A program made the translations under genes and the position numbers. Shown in pieces: positions 1 through 12,189 of a stretch of 64,000 nucleotides of DNA. The DNA comes from Neoceratodus forsteri. Taxonomy: Eukaryota; Chordata; Ceratodontiformes; Ceratodontidae. Location: positions 609,240,001 through 609,304,000 of the forward strand of contig JADMNL010000023.1 in NCBI GenBank assembly GCA_016271365.2, in the 5' to 3' direction. The notes beneath the pieces are model-generated. The model did no database searches. It was not told the DNA's origin and worked only from the letters and a program-made list of their open reading frames with translations. The first letter of the stretch is position 1, and each line of letters opens with the position of its first letter.

Positions 1-450
1 CCCCTCCCCAGCTCTGATAGATAAAGCACGCTGAGCCCCTCAAGAGTCGGTGCTCCACCGACCCTCTCAGGACGTCAGACACTCCACAGTGCCCCTGGCA
101 TCCCACCCAAGGAGGAGAGCATCCGTTGGATGCTCCATCCTCCCTCCCCAACCAACCTCCACCGACCACAGTCCGTTCCAGAACCCGGGTCGCCCGGCAC
201 GCGGTGTGGCATCCAGCGCCTCAATGCTCAGCACCACTGGGCTGGCCAAATGGGTGGTTTTGATGATGAGCTGGCTGTATAGCCTAGAGGTTAAAGCAAA
301 GTGCTGTGGCAAGCTTGGTTCATTACAGCAGAATGGTGTCAATTCTAACATAATCTGCTTGCATATTATGTTACCCGAGCAAGTCAGTTAACTTCCATGT
401 GCTCCAAGAACACACCCATAAACCAGCTGTAGCTCAGTGTACCTTTGGTG
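1..450. other. GC-rich segment of unknown origin with a tRNA-like stretch
   Basis: The first 250 bases are GC-rich and still contain several CpG sites (around 188-207), unlike most of the window. Around 270-330 the plus strand has a box-A-like TAGCCTAGAGG followed by a weak box-B-like GGTTCATTAC, which suggests a tRNA-derived SINE head. Both strands are open for about 95-113 codons, but neither translation resembles a protein I know. I see no splice or promoter signals that would make this a gene. It could be the end of a SINE or satellite that begins outside the window. Confidence 0.25.
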
Positions 451-1440
451 GACAAAGATTGTAAAAACAATTTGAGCATTGTTATGATTCTGCAAATATT
501 ATTTCTCTTTCTATCCAGATTTGACCTGAAAAGAAATATGATACAATTGCTTGTTTATTAATTGTTAAAACACATACATGGACAACAGTGTTAGAACATA
601 CATAACTTGAAATGCATTATTAAGAGTATTTTACTTCTTTTGATAAAGTTTAAAGTATAACAGTTTCTTACAAAAATACTTTGGAATGAATGGGATTTTC
701 TAACAAAACAATACCAGAATTCTATTGGATTGTTTTACTAAGTTTGAAATGTAAATGTGATAATGTACTAGTTTCAATGCATATACAAAATTATTATAAA
801 TGTAGAAAGTGTTGTATTAACACCTTAAAACACAATAAAACAGAAAACTTGACATTTAACCTATTGGACAATCTGTAGTCAAAGCAGGGCCAAGCCTGCG
901 GTGACATCAGTAGCTGTTAGAAGCCTTAAAACACATGGCTGCCTCCAGCCTTTAAGTACAGGTTGATTTACATATGAATAACTCTGAACTGCTAAGACTT
1001 ACAGGTAACCTCAACAGCTCACTCAATTAGATTTTTATAGGCTTTCTGAAATAAAGAAATCCTGAAGATGACAGTTCCCCTTTAAATTCCTTCTCATTAT
1101 CTTGTTTTACATATATGAAGATTTTCTGTTTTTACCGATTTTCTGACTGCTAAGGTTCTGTGACTGCTATGGCTCATATTTCTATTAAAATCTGATCCTA
1201 TTTGTGACAGTGACATGATTCAATTTAATGAAAACTCAGTTCTGGAAAATTTGTGAAAAAAATGTGCATATCTGTATAATGGTATTTATGTTTGTTTACT
1301 TGTTTAAAAATTACAAATTTCTTAGCAAATTCACCTATCAAAAGTTATTTTTGGGACAGATTCTAATAAATCTGAACATATTAAGTCTAAACTCAGAGCC
1401 ATTTCTGTTCTGTTTGTGAGAAATGAAAAGGCCTTAAAAT
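451..1440. other. AT-rich intergenic DNA, possible short TTAA-flanked element
   Basis: No gene is seen. A TTAA at 650-653 is followed by AGTATAACAGTTTC, and a TTAA at 1082-1085 is preceded by a sequence whose reverse complement is AGGGGAACTGTCATC. The ends share only a few bases, so a Kolobok- or piggyBac-type miniature element of about 430 bp is possible but weak. The rest of the stretch is AT-rich, with no repeat I can name. Confidence 0.25.
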
Positions 1441-1725
1441 CCATGGGCCCGATTTCAGAAAGGAGTGCGTCTGGTGCACTATGCGGCATGGCTCCCACCT
1501 GCGGCAGGCGCAATTGCATCAAACGTGATGCATGCCATTCTGGAAGGCCTACATCATGCATCACGTGTCCAGGAATTGCCACAGAAATAGTAGGTGCATC
1601 CTGTGGCATGAAGCAATTGCATGAGGTGATGCAGAGCAGTGATGCAAACAGGAACCATGCCGCAGGGTGCAGATCTGAAAGGCCATTCAAAACATAAGAA
1701 GAAACAGAAGAAAGAAAAGAAAAAC

Positions 1726-2035
1726 ACACAGAAGAAAGAACTTCACTAGCAATGAGACAGATGTCCTAGTGGAGGATCAGTGCCAGGAGGGAGTAAAGCA
1801 CAGAGGGACAAGATAAAGGCTACCTGGGAGGAGGTGGCCAGGCATGTGAACACTGTAAGCTACAGCAGGAGGACTGTCTGGCAAATCCAAAAGCATTGGA
1901 ATGATCTCAAATGCCATGGAAAGGACAAGCTGGCCCACAATAGAAGGAGCAGCCTGGCAACAGGAGATGGCCCAGAGGACACACAGCCACTCACCAGCCA
2001 TGAGGAGAGGGTAGTCAGTGGCATAAGTGGCAAAG
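1726..2035 (+). pseudogene. Harbinger Myb/SANT-like DNA-binding protein, exon 1 remnant
   Basis: Harbinger transposons encode, besides the transposase, a Myb/SANT-like (trihelix) protein that binds the element ends and helps import the transposase into the nucleus. Here one frame (about 1726-1790) reads RKNFTSNETDVLVE, matching the start of the domain. The next frame (from 1780) continues with KATWEEVARHVNTV, then RTVWQIQKHWNDLK, then KDKLAHNRR and ATGDG, which is the classical spacing of the domain's helices and its basic tail. A frameshift between the two halves shows the gene is dead. The acidic and coiled-coil parts expected downstream lie at 5180-5840 on the same strand, so a large intron carrying a later insertion is likely. 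The family assignment is firm; the exon end is approximate. Confidence 0.75.
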
Positions 2036-3300
2036 TGTGGAAGGACAGCAACCTCTATGTATTCCGGCTGAGACACACAGGAGGTAGGCATGCCATGATG
2101 GCAGCAAATGCGTGTCATGTGCATGTAGACTGTGGGGTTGGCCACATGCAAGGATAGGCAGTAACACACTGTGGACAGCATACATAGACTGCAGGTGGAC
2201 AGCAAGGGGAGCACAGTAACCCCCCATGCACAGCCACCCCCGCAACAGTGCCACACTCACAGAATAGTGTTGCCCTGAAGCTGGCAACAGCACCAGGGAA
2301 CAAGTATGAAACACCTCCATGTACACATGCTGGCATGACTGGCATGGGAGTAGACAGGGACAACCATGAAGGGTACATGACACAGAAGGCAACACAGTGA
2401 AGTCAGGTGTTGTGGAGCATGGACACTGGAGCATGCACAGAGTTCAGCCACCACTGACCACAGTGCCCCACACATGGCCCAAAAGACAACAGTCAGGTGA
2501 CACCCGTACAACAATCCCAGCACACACTATAGTGGACATGGGCCACTGTCCACACCTGCATGCACAGTGGCTCATGGAGGGTCCAAACCATACATGCCAA
2601 CCCTGGCAATGCATGTATAGCTGGAACAGGCAGGTGTGCAATGATATAATGGTGTGGTTACACATGGGCTACACAGGGTAATGATGCCCCACAGGAAAGG
2701 GCATGTGAGGGGTGGGACACATGAAAGTTCCAGCTGCTGTAAAGGAAGCAAAGTGGGTGCAAGTCTTATGCACCCCTGCAGGTCAGGGTGTGTACACTAT
2801 GTTGGCTGTGAACATGATACAGGCAATGGCACAAGTGTGCCATGTCACGGCAATAGTGGCATAGTAAGCATGATGCACAACAGAGTCACTGTGCTGCTGT
2901 GCAGAATGCATCATGTAGAGTACACATCCTGACCACAAACACCTGTGGTGCAGTGGGTAGCACATAGATAAAGCACCCACATGCCACTGCAAGGCAGGCA
3001 CATAGACACTGTGTGGGAGGACAAGACAGTCGAACTGAAAAGGAAAAATACAGGATGGATAGGTGGCTGCCACAGACCAACAGCCCATGGCACACAGATC
3101 AGCATGGTATTCTGGCTGAATAGTGTGGCCTAGATGTGCAATACCATGACACAGTGACACACAGAACACATGTGACATGCATGGACATGTGGACAGTGGT
3201 ACCATGGACATGTATGTTGCATATGAGGCATATGGTTGTGACAAAGGGTGGGGTGATCAGTCATGCAACACCAGGCCAACATGTGTCCAGCAAACCTGAC
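2036..3300. other. Intron-like part of the decayed Harbinger block
   Basis: This stretch is TG/CA-rich, with no domain recognised on either strand. It lies between the Myb exon and the inserted AT-rich block and is best read as intron or internal sequence of the element. Confidence 0.4.
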
Positions 3301-3340
3301 AGTCTGTGAGTGCGATGTGATGGTTCAGTGGTATGGACTG

Positions 3341-4490
3341 TCATAAACCAACTCAGCAGGTCAGCCCTCTACTCCCAAAGTGCCAAGCTCTGAGCGTAGA
3401 ATCGTGAACAGTTTAACAGAGCAAGGTAACTCTCTTGTCTGTTTTTGTGGGTTGAGTCACCTTAGTCCCAAGTTCTGGAGGGATTCAAACTGATAACCTC
3501 TTGTCAGTGTACCTAATTGTCAGGCTTAGATAATTCTGTCTTCAGGAGGCCAGATGTCTTTACCTATGGGCACCTAACAATTATTTCAAATGAACCCTTA
3601 GAACTCCATGCAAGACCTAGAGAACTCTGACCTGTTTCCCAGTTTGGTATCACAATAAGCCCATGCACAGTGTCAGCTACAACCATCTAAGCTTCACTTA
3701 TATAAAAAGAAGTTTCAAGGCACACCAGGCAATTTCTGTTTTAAAATATGTATCTTTACTTTAAAATAGGTAAAATAGGAAAACAGTAAAATATAGAACA
3801 AGATATCCCAACACATACAGCCTTAAAAACAGGTTTAAAAGTGCAAATTCCTACAACACATACACTCAGACCGGTCTTATCTAAGGTCCTTACTTAATCT
3901 TTCAGTACTTCAGTGTTCCTCTTTTCTCAGTTAGAAAATGAATATCCTTGTGTAAGGTCTGCTCAGTATTTTTAAAAGCAGTCTTGAGCTGGCCTTTCTC
4001 TGAGGTCACCTAACTCCGCCTTGGTGTATTACAATTTGTATTTCATAACACAGGATGTCCTACTAAGATATTTTAAAAATAATAGGTGACATAAATGCAA
4101 CTTGCCAAAACTGATCTGTGGTCTACTCCACAGACATCAAAACCTATTTGATGTAATTCACTGGATAACCCCAAGCAAATGCATATTGGACTTCCTAATT
4201 TAGTCTGGGGCCTGCTTCACCCAGACATCAAAGTCTCTTTGATGTATTTACTAGCAAACTTAGGAGACACCCCAACACATGCATATTCTCCTTCCTCCAT
4301 GACACCTAGTGCAAATCAAAGGATTTCCCTGAGGACGTCATGAATTGATATTTTATTTCGGGGTTTCAAGAAAACTTAACAAAGTAATTGCATTTCCGAT
4401 ATCTGCAGTTTAAGCTACCTCCCGTCCTTTGAACTTATCCCTGGGAGTTTAATGTGTCAATTTCAGCAAGACAGTATTTTCTCCTGACAG
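3341..4490. mobile_element. Insertion of ordinary base composition, possible solo LTR
   Basis: The sequence changes abruptly from TG/CA-rich to AT-balanced near 3300 and back near 4520, so a later element has landed in the Harbinger block. It may begin with TGTCATAAACC (3341) and end near CTCCTGACA (about 4488), the TG...CA form of an LTR. A TATATAAAA-like word lies near 3699. A duplication of about 86 bp at 4117-4297 would fit duplicated enhancers. I found no convincing target-site duplication and no coding sequence, so LTR is only a suggestion. Confidence 0.3.
4117..4297. repeat. Tandem duplication of about 86 bp with internal hairpins
   Basis: Two diverged copies (about 4117-4202 and 4203-4297) share a hairpin around CAGACATCAA, then TTTGATGTA, then ATGCATATT followed by CTTCCT. 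Each copy contains an inverted pair (TTTGATGT against ACATCAAA). The position inside the possible LTR suggests a regulatory duplication, but this is inference. Confidence 0.55.
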
Positions 4491-5179
4491 ACATTCTCTT
4501 ACATATTTTATATTGCAGAAAAAATATCATATTGAAATCAGAACCAGCTGTCCACGTAGCCACATGGACCAGTGACTACTAGCACACAGCCTGGAGGTGA
4601 CCATACCAGCACTGCGTGTGGACATGGAGTTTGGCAATGGGACAGCATGACAGCAGTGTGCAAGGGGTGTGAAGGACACCCAGCAGAGGCAAGGACCGGT
4701 GACTAGAGGAGAGATATGATGTGTCATGACTCCTGAGATGGTGCTAGGCACACACCAACCCTGATGCATACTGCCAAATGGTACAATTGTCCCCATGCAT
4801 GACACTTGTGCACTGTAACAACCTAAAACCCAGTGGGGCTGACCATGTGCACATGTCACCTACAGGGTGACTGCAGACAGACTGCCACTACAACACACCG
4901 CCATACCGATACATGCAGTGGGACTGCATGTGTGCACCATGTGCACCCCCAAACACAACAGCTGGCAACAGTTGTACAATGCCTGACAACACCAACAGCA
5001 GGGCAGAAGATCCAACGTGGAATGGCTCAGACATGACACATGTGCAATGGACACAGGTGCCATGAGATGCAGCGGCACGGCCATGGACATGCCATGTGTC
5101 CCTGTAGAAAGTACTGTAACAATGCAGATATGCTGTTAAAGGTGATACATGCAACTGATGACACAGCCTCTGTCATCCA

Positions 5180-5840
5180 GGTACAGGCCACAGCCAGGAG
5201 CCAGGCCCATCAGGAGAACAGAGTAGGCAATGTGACATGGATCAGGAGAGTGACACCGAGTCAGTTGACAGCACAGCAGCTTTGCAGGCAATGACTCACC
5301 ACAGTCCGATGCCCACACAACAGATGATGACAGCCCAAGGAGGAGGTGGTAGAGGAGGAGGAGGAGGAGGAAGAGGAAGTGGTAGAAGAAATAGGGATGC
5401 GGCACAGATCCAGCAACTGCAGTACCAAGCAGCACTGTTGACATGCTGCATGTTGGCTAGAAACACATGAGGCTGCCAATGGTACAACTGATGTTGACAG
5501 TATTCAGGACAATGTTGCACACAAATTGTCCCGATACGTACCAGATGTGGAGGAAGGGCCAAGCAGGGCGCCTGGCTGACACTGAAACCCCAATGTAGAT
5601 GAACGATGTTGACAACCTATGCCAGAGTATGCTTGCATCAGAGGTTGAGTGGGCAGGGAACTGACAGCCATAAGAACAGAATTACAGGGCATACATAGGG
5701 CAACAGTCCGTCACCAGACCTGTATGGAGGGGAAGGTGTTACAGTTGTCTGAGGCCATCAATATGGCCCTGCAGATATGGTCACCCATGATGCCACAGAC
5801 AACAATATTAGCTGCACTGACAACACGGCTGTACCCGTAA
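5180..5840 (+). pseudogene. Harbinger Myb gene, acidic and coiled-coil part
   Basis: One frame has MDQESDTESVDSTAALQ (from 5237) leading into a GA-repeat run at 5338-5395. In the next frame that run reads as a long glutamate stretch, the usual acidic linker of Harbinger Myb proteins. It continues as ETHEAANGTTDVDSIQDN and ends at a stop near 5580. At 5649-5840 a further frame reads MGRELTAIRTELQGIHRAT and EGKVLQLSEAINMALQIW, an amphipathic coiled coil like the C-terminus of this family. Frameshifts and stops separate the parts. With the exon at 1726-2035 this forms one broken plus-strand gene. The acidic linker could also come from slippage in the purine repeat. Confidence 0.55.
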
Positions 5841-8800
5841 TGATGGGAGCAGGACAGCGGGGTGCAGGTGGACATGATGGGTGAGTGGGGGAGCACGTTG
5901 GGGGTCACAACACTGGAATTCCATGTGGTAGCACCATGGAGGTTCATCAGGAGCAGGTAACATTTTCATGGCCAGAGTGCCTGGGCCAATGGTACATGAT
6001 GTAGCCACGTACATGGGTGATGCGCAAGAGGCCAGTGCATGGGGGGTCACAGTTCAGCACTGACTGATGTGGACATGATGTAGATGGTGCAGGTGTCACA
6101 CCAGACACAGGGCACCACATGTGGAATGGACATGTACCATGCCATGGGATATGAACTTGGTCAGCAACCACCAGCCAAAGCCATGCAACATAGCACAGAG
6201 ACACACCTGGGAGGCACAGGCACAGGCCCACAGACCATGCTGCACACAATGGCCAGGAAAACATGCCAGTCACAGGTGGGAGGTCAGTGCACTATAAGCC
6301 ACACACCACTGGCACTAGTGCTGCACAATGCACTGACCTGCACAGTGTTGCATCCCATATGGTTATGGGTGCTGGTGTCCTATGGGCATGGCCATGGCCA
6401 ATGCACAAACACGTGCCATGGTGGGCTGGGATATAACTCAGGGCATACAGGGTGGACACACCATGAACATGGAGTAAGCAGGTAGCACCTTCCCCACTGC
6501 ACCTGCAATGTCAAGCAGGTCACCATACCAGACAGTGCCAGGTGCAGCAACATTGGACAACATGCGGGAACATGCAGCAGCACCATGGGATGGGGCATGG
6601 CAGCCACAGGGCCCACGAATGCAGCTGCCATTGGGCTGCACAGCACTATCCTCAGACAGACAGCCAGTGGAGGTCAGGTGAACAGAGACCAGCATGTCTG
6701 CAATGGCTGTGCATGCCAACACAGCCACCCAGAATGCAACAGGAGGAACATCCATGTTGGTTGGTGTTGACAGTGCCATGGAAGAGTGATGCCCACTGGA
6801 CCAAGTGGAGCTGGACAACCCAGAGGTTGCAGGCATGCACATAGTCTACAAAACTTTTGTGCCATAGGGGATACCACTGGGCGATGTAACACACAGGTCC
6901 CAATGGCAGGCCACACGGCAAACAGGGATGGACCAGGAGCAGCTGACTAGGAATGGTGATAGTGGGACAGGGGCCAGGACAGTGGTGGTACGGATCAGGT
7001 CACATATGCTAACATATGAATGGTCATAGGATGGGTTGGGAGGGAACATATAGAGGGTGTACACTGGGACACACAGGTGAGGGGCAACATCACAGGGAAA
7101 TGTGCTCACACAGCACTGCTGTGGCAGCCACATACAGCGGTGGATGTCTGAACAAGCAGCTCATTTGTGCATGTGTGGGATTCATGGCTCTCGTTGTGGG
7201 GCAATATTGAGGGGTGGGAATGCACATGGGTATGAGGTAGGGGTGTGTGTGTGTGTGTGTGTGTATGTGTGTGCAACTGTGTGTGGAACACATGTGAAAT
7301 GTGCACATGTCCAAATAAACCATGCAGAAGTGATACAAGGTGTATTGTGTCTGTGACCATGGCCTGCTGGGTATACACATAGGGTTATGACAGCACACAT
7401 ACATACAGAATGCAAAGAAACATGGCCTGTACCTGCACGTATCCAAAGGTGTATGTTGGAACAGCGGTATGCAAACATGCATGTTGCCACAGTCCCCACA
7501 CACATTCAGCAAAGGGTGCAGGCAGATGGACACAGATGGGTTAGTGACATCGCCAGGATACACAAGTGTGCATGGCCAGAGAACACCACAGGGGACTCAG
7601 CCCACCCACTGCTGACCCATAGTGTGTGTGGTGATGTGTGCCCATGGGGCAGGAGTGATGGTATGCTGCAGGGGTGCACTGCACTGTCCATCATGGCAAC
7701 AGTGGGTACCAAGCTGGTGGTGTGTGGGGAACATATCTGTGGGCTGGCCATACAGCAGGCCCATGCAGTTGTAAGAGATACTAGACATGAGGGATGTATG
7801 GGAAACACATGTCCACATGTGTGTGTGGCATGCCATGCCAGTCATAACAGGACATGAACCACACAACACATGTTTGACACACCTGCCCTAATACAGTTCT
7901 AGTATCACACATATATGACCCCAGTCCTATTGACAACCAGCCAGTCTGCAGCACTGTATACCTTTTGGATACTGTGAAGTACAATGGCAGTTGTGGCTTA
8001 ACAATGCCGACAGTTGTATCCATGGCATTGTGCATGGCAACTTCTCCTGTATCCCACATTGTCAGCTGACAGACACACTGTGCAGTCAACCATCACACAG
8101 CCCAGAGTCCAACAGTATTGAACTCATGGACAGCAGACACCACCATGCAATGTGTCTGTACATGCAACAGAGCCCCTAAGGTACACACATCTGGTACTGT
8201 GCACATGTGTGCAGGGCAGTCCCTGTGGCAATGTCTGACTGGGTTGTGGCAGGACAGTCATCATGCTAGTGTCCTGCAGGCATTTGTCCTATGCCACAAC
8301 CCCCAGAGCACATGTAATCCAGTAACAATGAATGTATGACCACGCACATGACACAGAGCAGAATATAATGGGCATATATGCTGCATGACTGTCCTGCCAA
8401 CCATGGAGAACTGTCCTCTGACCAGACATATCACCTGACACCCACACATGTGATAGGCCCAACTGTGCTGTGCCACATACATGGTGACTGCCATGCTGCA
8501 CTCAGTGTTATGTCCACAGATGCCATTGTGATGTGCTGACACATGCATGTATGCCCCACAGCTTCATGTGCATGCTGGGTGGCCACAGGGATGCAACAGC
8601 TACACACCTGGCCCATCATGGCAGTAAAACACAACTGCAGAAGGACTGCCCAGGAAGTCACTACATACAGAGTTGTCAACATGCCCAACCAGCTGGGGTG
8701 TACATGTAGCATGGACAGCATAGCATATGGCACACATGACTGGCCCATGAACTGACATGGCCAACTGCATTACATGCTAGGTGTCCTGTACATCACCACC

Positions 8801-9080
8801 CACAATGGTATCATCAGCAGTGCCCACACAGGATATGGCTGTAGCATAGGTAACCTGTTTACTGACCCACTGAGCATGTGTACAGTCTCATGTCACAGAT
8901 GCCCCACCCCAAAAATACCCTGCTGGCATCATGAGCAGTGACATGTACGCACAACATATGGCCCACAACCCCTGGAGACACCATTACCTGTCACTACATG
9001 TCAAGGGCAATGGCCCAACATGCATGCATGCACGAATCCACCCGGCCCCATTAATGTGTTCATGGTGGCGTCATATGCCA
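5841..9080. other. Decayed Harbinger block, no domain recognised
   Basis: This stretch is TG/CA-rich, CpG-poor sequence with no recognisable protein on either strand. I looked for the DDE transposase signatures expected of Harbinger (GSVHDS-like, LLGDSGYP-like, ERTFG-like) and did not see them. A (GT)n run lies at about 7239-7265. Confidence 0.4.
7239..7275 (+). repeat. (GT)n microsatellite
   Basis: An almost pure GT dinucleotide run starts at 7239, interrupted by one A. It opens artificial reading frames of Cys-Val and His-Thr repeats on the two strands. Confidence 0.9.
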
Positions 9081-9589
9081 GGCCATGGACACATCACATG
9101 TTGACCTACCATGTTGGTGTGTATACAGGGTGACAAGTGACACTGGCAGCATATCATGCAGACCAGGGGCATATGTGAGAGGGCCACTATCCCTACCAGG
9201 CACACAGGACACATGCATGAAACAGAAGACAAGTTATGTAACACAAACTGGAATATTTATTAACACAACTAATGGCAACACAAAACATTCATCAGCAACA
9301 GAAAACAGGCATCATGTCGGTACACCCTGCAGTAGTGAGTACAACATTGGATTACTACACTATGTCATTTCTAAACACGCAATACTGGAAACCTGCACCA
9401 CTGCAGAGGCATTGCAGGACGAATGGTTGTGCACCCATTCACGCACTACCTGTGTGTGTTAAAGGGGAGATGATCACTGTGGCCTAATAGATACATGTCA
9501 GAGAACCATGTTTGACACCTGTACTATTCATGTTGGTGGTAGACGCACCTGTGGACAGTAGGTCCAAGACATACCAACATCAGGGACAC

Positions 9590-10010
9590 ACATTAGTGAT
9601 GCCAATCTGCAATTGCATCCATCATCGTTGTGATGGTGGCCTGCACCCTCTGCAGGTCATGGCTGAGGCTACTGAGGCCGGCATAAATGATGTCGGTGAG
9701 TGCCTCCACACAGCCATCACTTCTCTGGGCACACGGGCCAAGTACCCACACCACATCCCCTCCCCACCATCAACCTGGCCATGGTCTATGGCCTCCCCTC
9801 ACTGCATGGTACTGTAATGTTCCTCAGTGATCCCCACTGTCATTTCCCCCTTGCTAGAGCCATGTTTCCACTCCTGCACTTCAGCAGCAGGTTGTGTGTC
9901 ACCACTTCTGCCAATGCAGGTGTGTTGTCCATGTCCATTGTCCAGAAAATCATGAGGAAAGAGTAACTGGGTGCTGTGATGATCCCATCACTTGGCCAAG
10001 TTGCTACTTC
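9590..10010 (-). pseudogene. Second Harbinger Myb-type gene, 3' part
   Basis: Read on the minus strand from about 10000 down to 9597, one frame gives FPHDFLDNGHGQHTCIG, then TQPAAEVQEWKHGSS and GITEEHYSTM. After an in-frame stop and a shift it gives AQRSDGCVEALTDIIYAG and LQRVQATITTMMDAIADW, followed by a stop. The final part is an amphipathic helix with the look of the C-terminal coiled coil of Harbinger Myb/SANT proteins. It faces the plus-strand Myb gene upstream, so it belongs either to another copy or to a rearranged element. The family call rests on pattern only. Confidence 0.45.
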
Positions 10011-11980
10011 ATTGAAACTGAGCACATTAAGGAGCTGCTCCATTTTAATTAGTGCAGCAGGCCTTGCAAGGAGCAAGTTCACCATCAGATGTCTCTGGCT
10101 GATTTTGATGCATCTGGTTGGAGCACCAATAAATGTGCAAACCTGGATACATTCATAGATTCATAGATGCAGCAACTAGTCTGCCTGCAAAATCCCCTAA
10201 TAGTGCTCCCAAGCTCCTACTAAGCTTGCTTTAAGGACCAGAGAGAGAGCAATAGAAAGAGATGTACAGAAAGCAAAGCACGGGTAGGCAGATATAAATT
10301 TGGAATGCTGCAATGATTCCCGTCCTTTACCACTTAAAGAAATACATTTCTGTTGTCAAAGAGACTAGTCCAGATTTCTGGTGCCCCTGAGCAGGTGGCA
10401 AAATACCACAAGCTGCAGGACTGATCAAAGTTGCAAATTGTAAGCCTTTCCAGATAGTTTTGCAGAACTCATTTTTCAGCAGTTGAGATGGCTGAGAGTA
10501 CTGTTTGTGGTGATTTAAGTGCTGCAAGGGTCAAAACCACTCAAGCATTTGGGAGCTGCTCAAATGAGTTATCAGATCACCAGTAAAAATGTAAAACAAG
10601 TTATTACAGTTAGCATAAGCACAGCTTCAAATCACTACATTTCCAGAAACTGAATTTCAAGCCATTACTTTCTTTATCACTGAGCGATTTCCATGAAAAC
10701 AAAACCTTTTCCTTTACACTTCATCCATAGCTGAGGATTATTCAGAATTGAAGTTATTATGCCTTTTTTGTAGCTCAGGCATTTTCACACAAATAGCCTG
10801 TGATGGCACAAGCTAGGATTATTACATTGTTTTCTGAATATACTCTGCTGTACGCAAACTATAAAGCATATAAGATCCCACTTTCAAGTAGATGCCCTTA
10901 GTAATACATAGAAGTGGACAGATCAGAATTACATTTTGGGTGGAGGGATTTGGGTTCCAACACTGACTTATTTTCTGAAGACTTCAGCCCTAAGGCCTCC
11001 AGTATGGCAGCCATAGCATTTACCAGTTTTAAAAAATATATCTTACAAGGTATGTATTCATTTAACATAAAAGGAATGGTGGTGTCATACCAAATAGAAA
11101 AGACAGAAAAATTTTAACTATAGATATGTTTGAAACATTTATTTTTTAATTTCTATTTTGTTTTTCTTTTTGCACACCTGCTTTACAAAACTGATCAAAA
11201 GAGCAACAAATTAAAAGAAAGTCATGCAATCTTTAAGGGACTCAGGAAAAATCCGCATAAGGTAGACCAAGCACTATTTCAAATGACAGAACCTGCTGTA
11301 ATGTGTGTTTCCAAAGAGCTTGACCCTACTTGAATTTGTTTCTTCAAAACCTCAGCTAACATCAAAAGGTAAACCACAAATTCAGCAGAGGACTAGACGG
11401 TCTCTAAGTGTTAAATTTACCTGCAAACATTATGCAAATTCTGAGCAAATGTTCAAAAATGAGGATTTATATTTAAATGCACTGCCTAGCATACAATATA
11501 AATAATACAGTAATGCTGTCACTGTACAGTGGGATGTCTGAAACATCCTTACTACAGACCATCTCCCATCACTGTATAATAAATAACATTCTTCTGAAGG
11601 CTGAAAAGGTCACAAGTGGCATTAATCAAGAAGTCTCACTTCAGAAAATATGTCAGTTCTGGCACTAAAGGTGGAAAACTGATAATGAGGAGAATATAAG
11701 CATTTTACTATGGATGGATTGGGCTGACCTTAAGCAGTGCTCGCTGCTTCTGGGCACTAAAGGATTTTAACTGCACTAATAACCATAGTATCCATCATGC
11801 TGATGATCACAATAGTTCAACTAGATGGCTTGGTTTTGCCTGGATATGAGCTTTTGTTACTAATACAAAGGGCAGTAAATCTAAAATGTGTCAGCATCAT
11901 TCTGTTTTCTTCATCCTTTCTGTAGTTGGCAAGGACTCTAGGTCTGTCGCCCAACACACACACAAACTCCATAAGCAAGA
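10011..11980. other. Unannotated AT-rich DNA
   Basis: No gene or clear repeat is recognised. A (CATAGATT)n-like word pair sits at 10152-10168, as at the tails of some vertebrate LINEs, and could mark the end of a short repeat running from about 10020. The frames at 10914-11668 are short, AT-rich and without similarity I recognise. Confidence 0.3.
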
Positions 11981-11984
11981 ATAA

Positions 11985-12187
11985 ATCAATATGTTGTCAG
12001 GCAAATCAATCAGTAGCGCCATACAGGGATGAGACTGGCATGCAGGTTTAGTTAGAAAGAGGGGTAGTAAAAAGGTGAGGATTACCACTAGGGCAAGACA
12101 AAATAGTTAGGAAGGGTGAGCAGACTGGATGGGTCAAGTGCCTTTTGCTGGCATCAATGGCTATGTATCTATGTTGTATAGCATATA
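11985..12187 (+). mobile_element. CR1 LINE 3' end, short truncated copy
   Basis: The plus strand carries GCAGACTGGATGGGTCAAG (12119-12137), then a 'catcaatgg' spacer and a TATGTATCTATGTT tail. This is the same order as the CR1 3' end at 27.97-28.03 kb (GCAGACTAGGTGGGCCAAG, then a CTGCCGTCA spacer and ATTCTGTG-type tail). Only the final 200 bases or so are present, as expected for 5'-truncated CR1 copies. It points toward the 3' side of the minus-strand LINE next to it. Confidence 0.6.
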
Positions 12188-12189
12188 CC

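Larger units (their letters stand above)
1445..9480. mobile_element. TG/CA-rich, CpG-depleted block, probably decayed Harbinger DNA
   Basis: The block opens with GGGCCCGATTTCAGAAAG at 1445-1462, the kind of terminus seen in vertebrate Harbinger elements. It has a striking composition: CATG, TGTG and CACA words everywhere, few A/T runs and almost no CpG. That is what a once CpG-rich element becomes after methylated CpGs mutate to TpG and CpA. It holds the broken Myb/SANT gene listed separately, and an unrelated stretch (about 3300-4520) interrupts it. I could not find a matching right terminus or a recognisable DDE transposase, so the true boundaries are unknown and more than one copy may be present. 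The many medium-length reading frames here come from the low frequency of TAA/TAG words, not from genes. Confidence 0.5.

Noticed and set aside
5237..5470. Gly-rich protein (GGGGRGGGGGGRGSGRR)
   Set aside because: The same bases in the next frame give the acidic run expected for a Harbinger Myb protein; the Gly/Arg reading is a frame effect of the purine repeat.
7102..7505. Overlapping frames on both strands around 7.2 kb with His-Thr or Cys-Val runs
   Set aside because: They are created by the (GT)n microsatellite.
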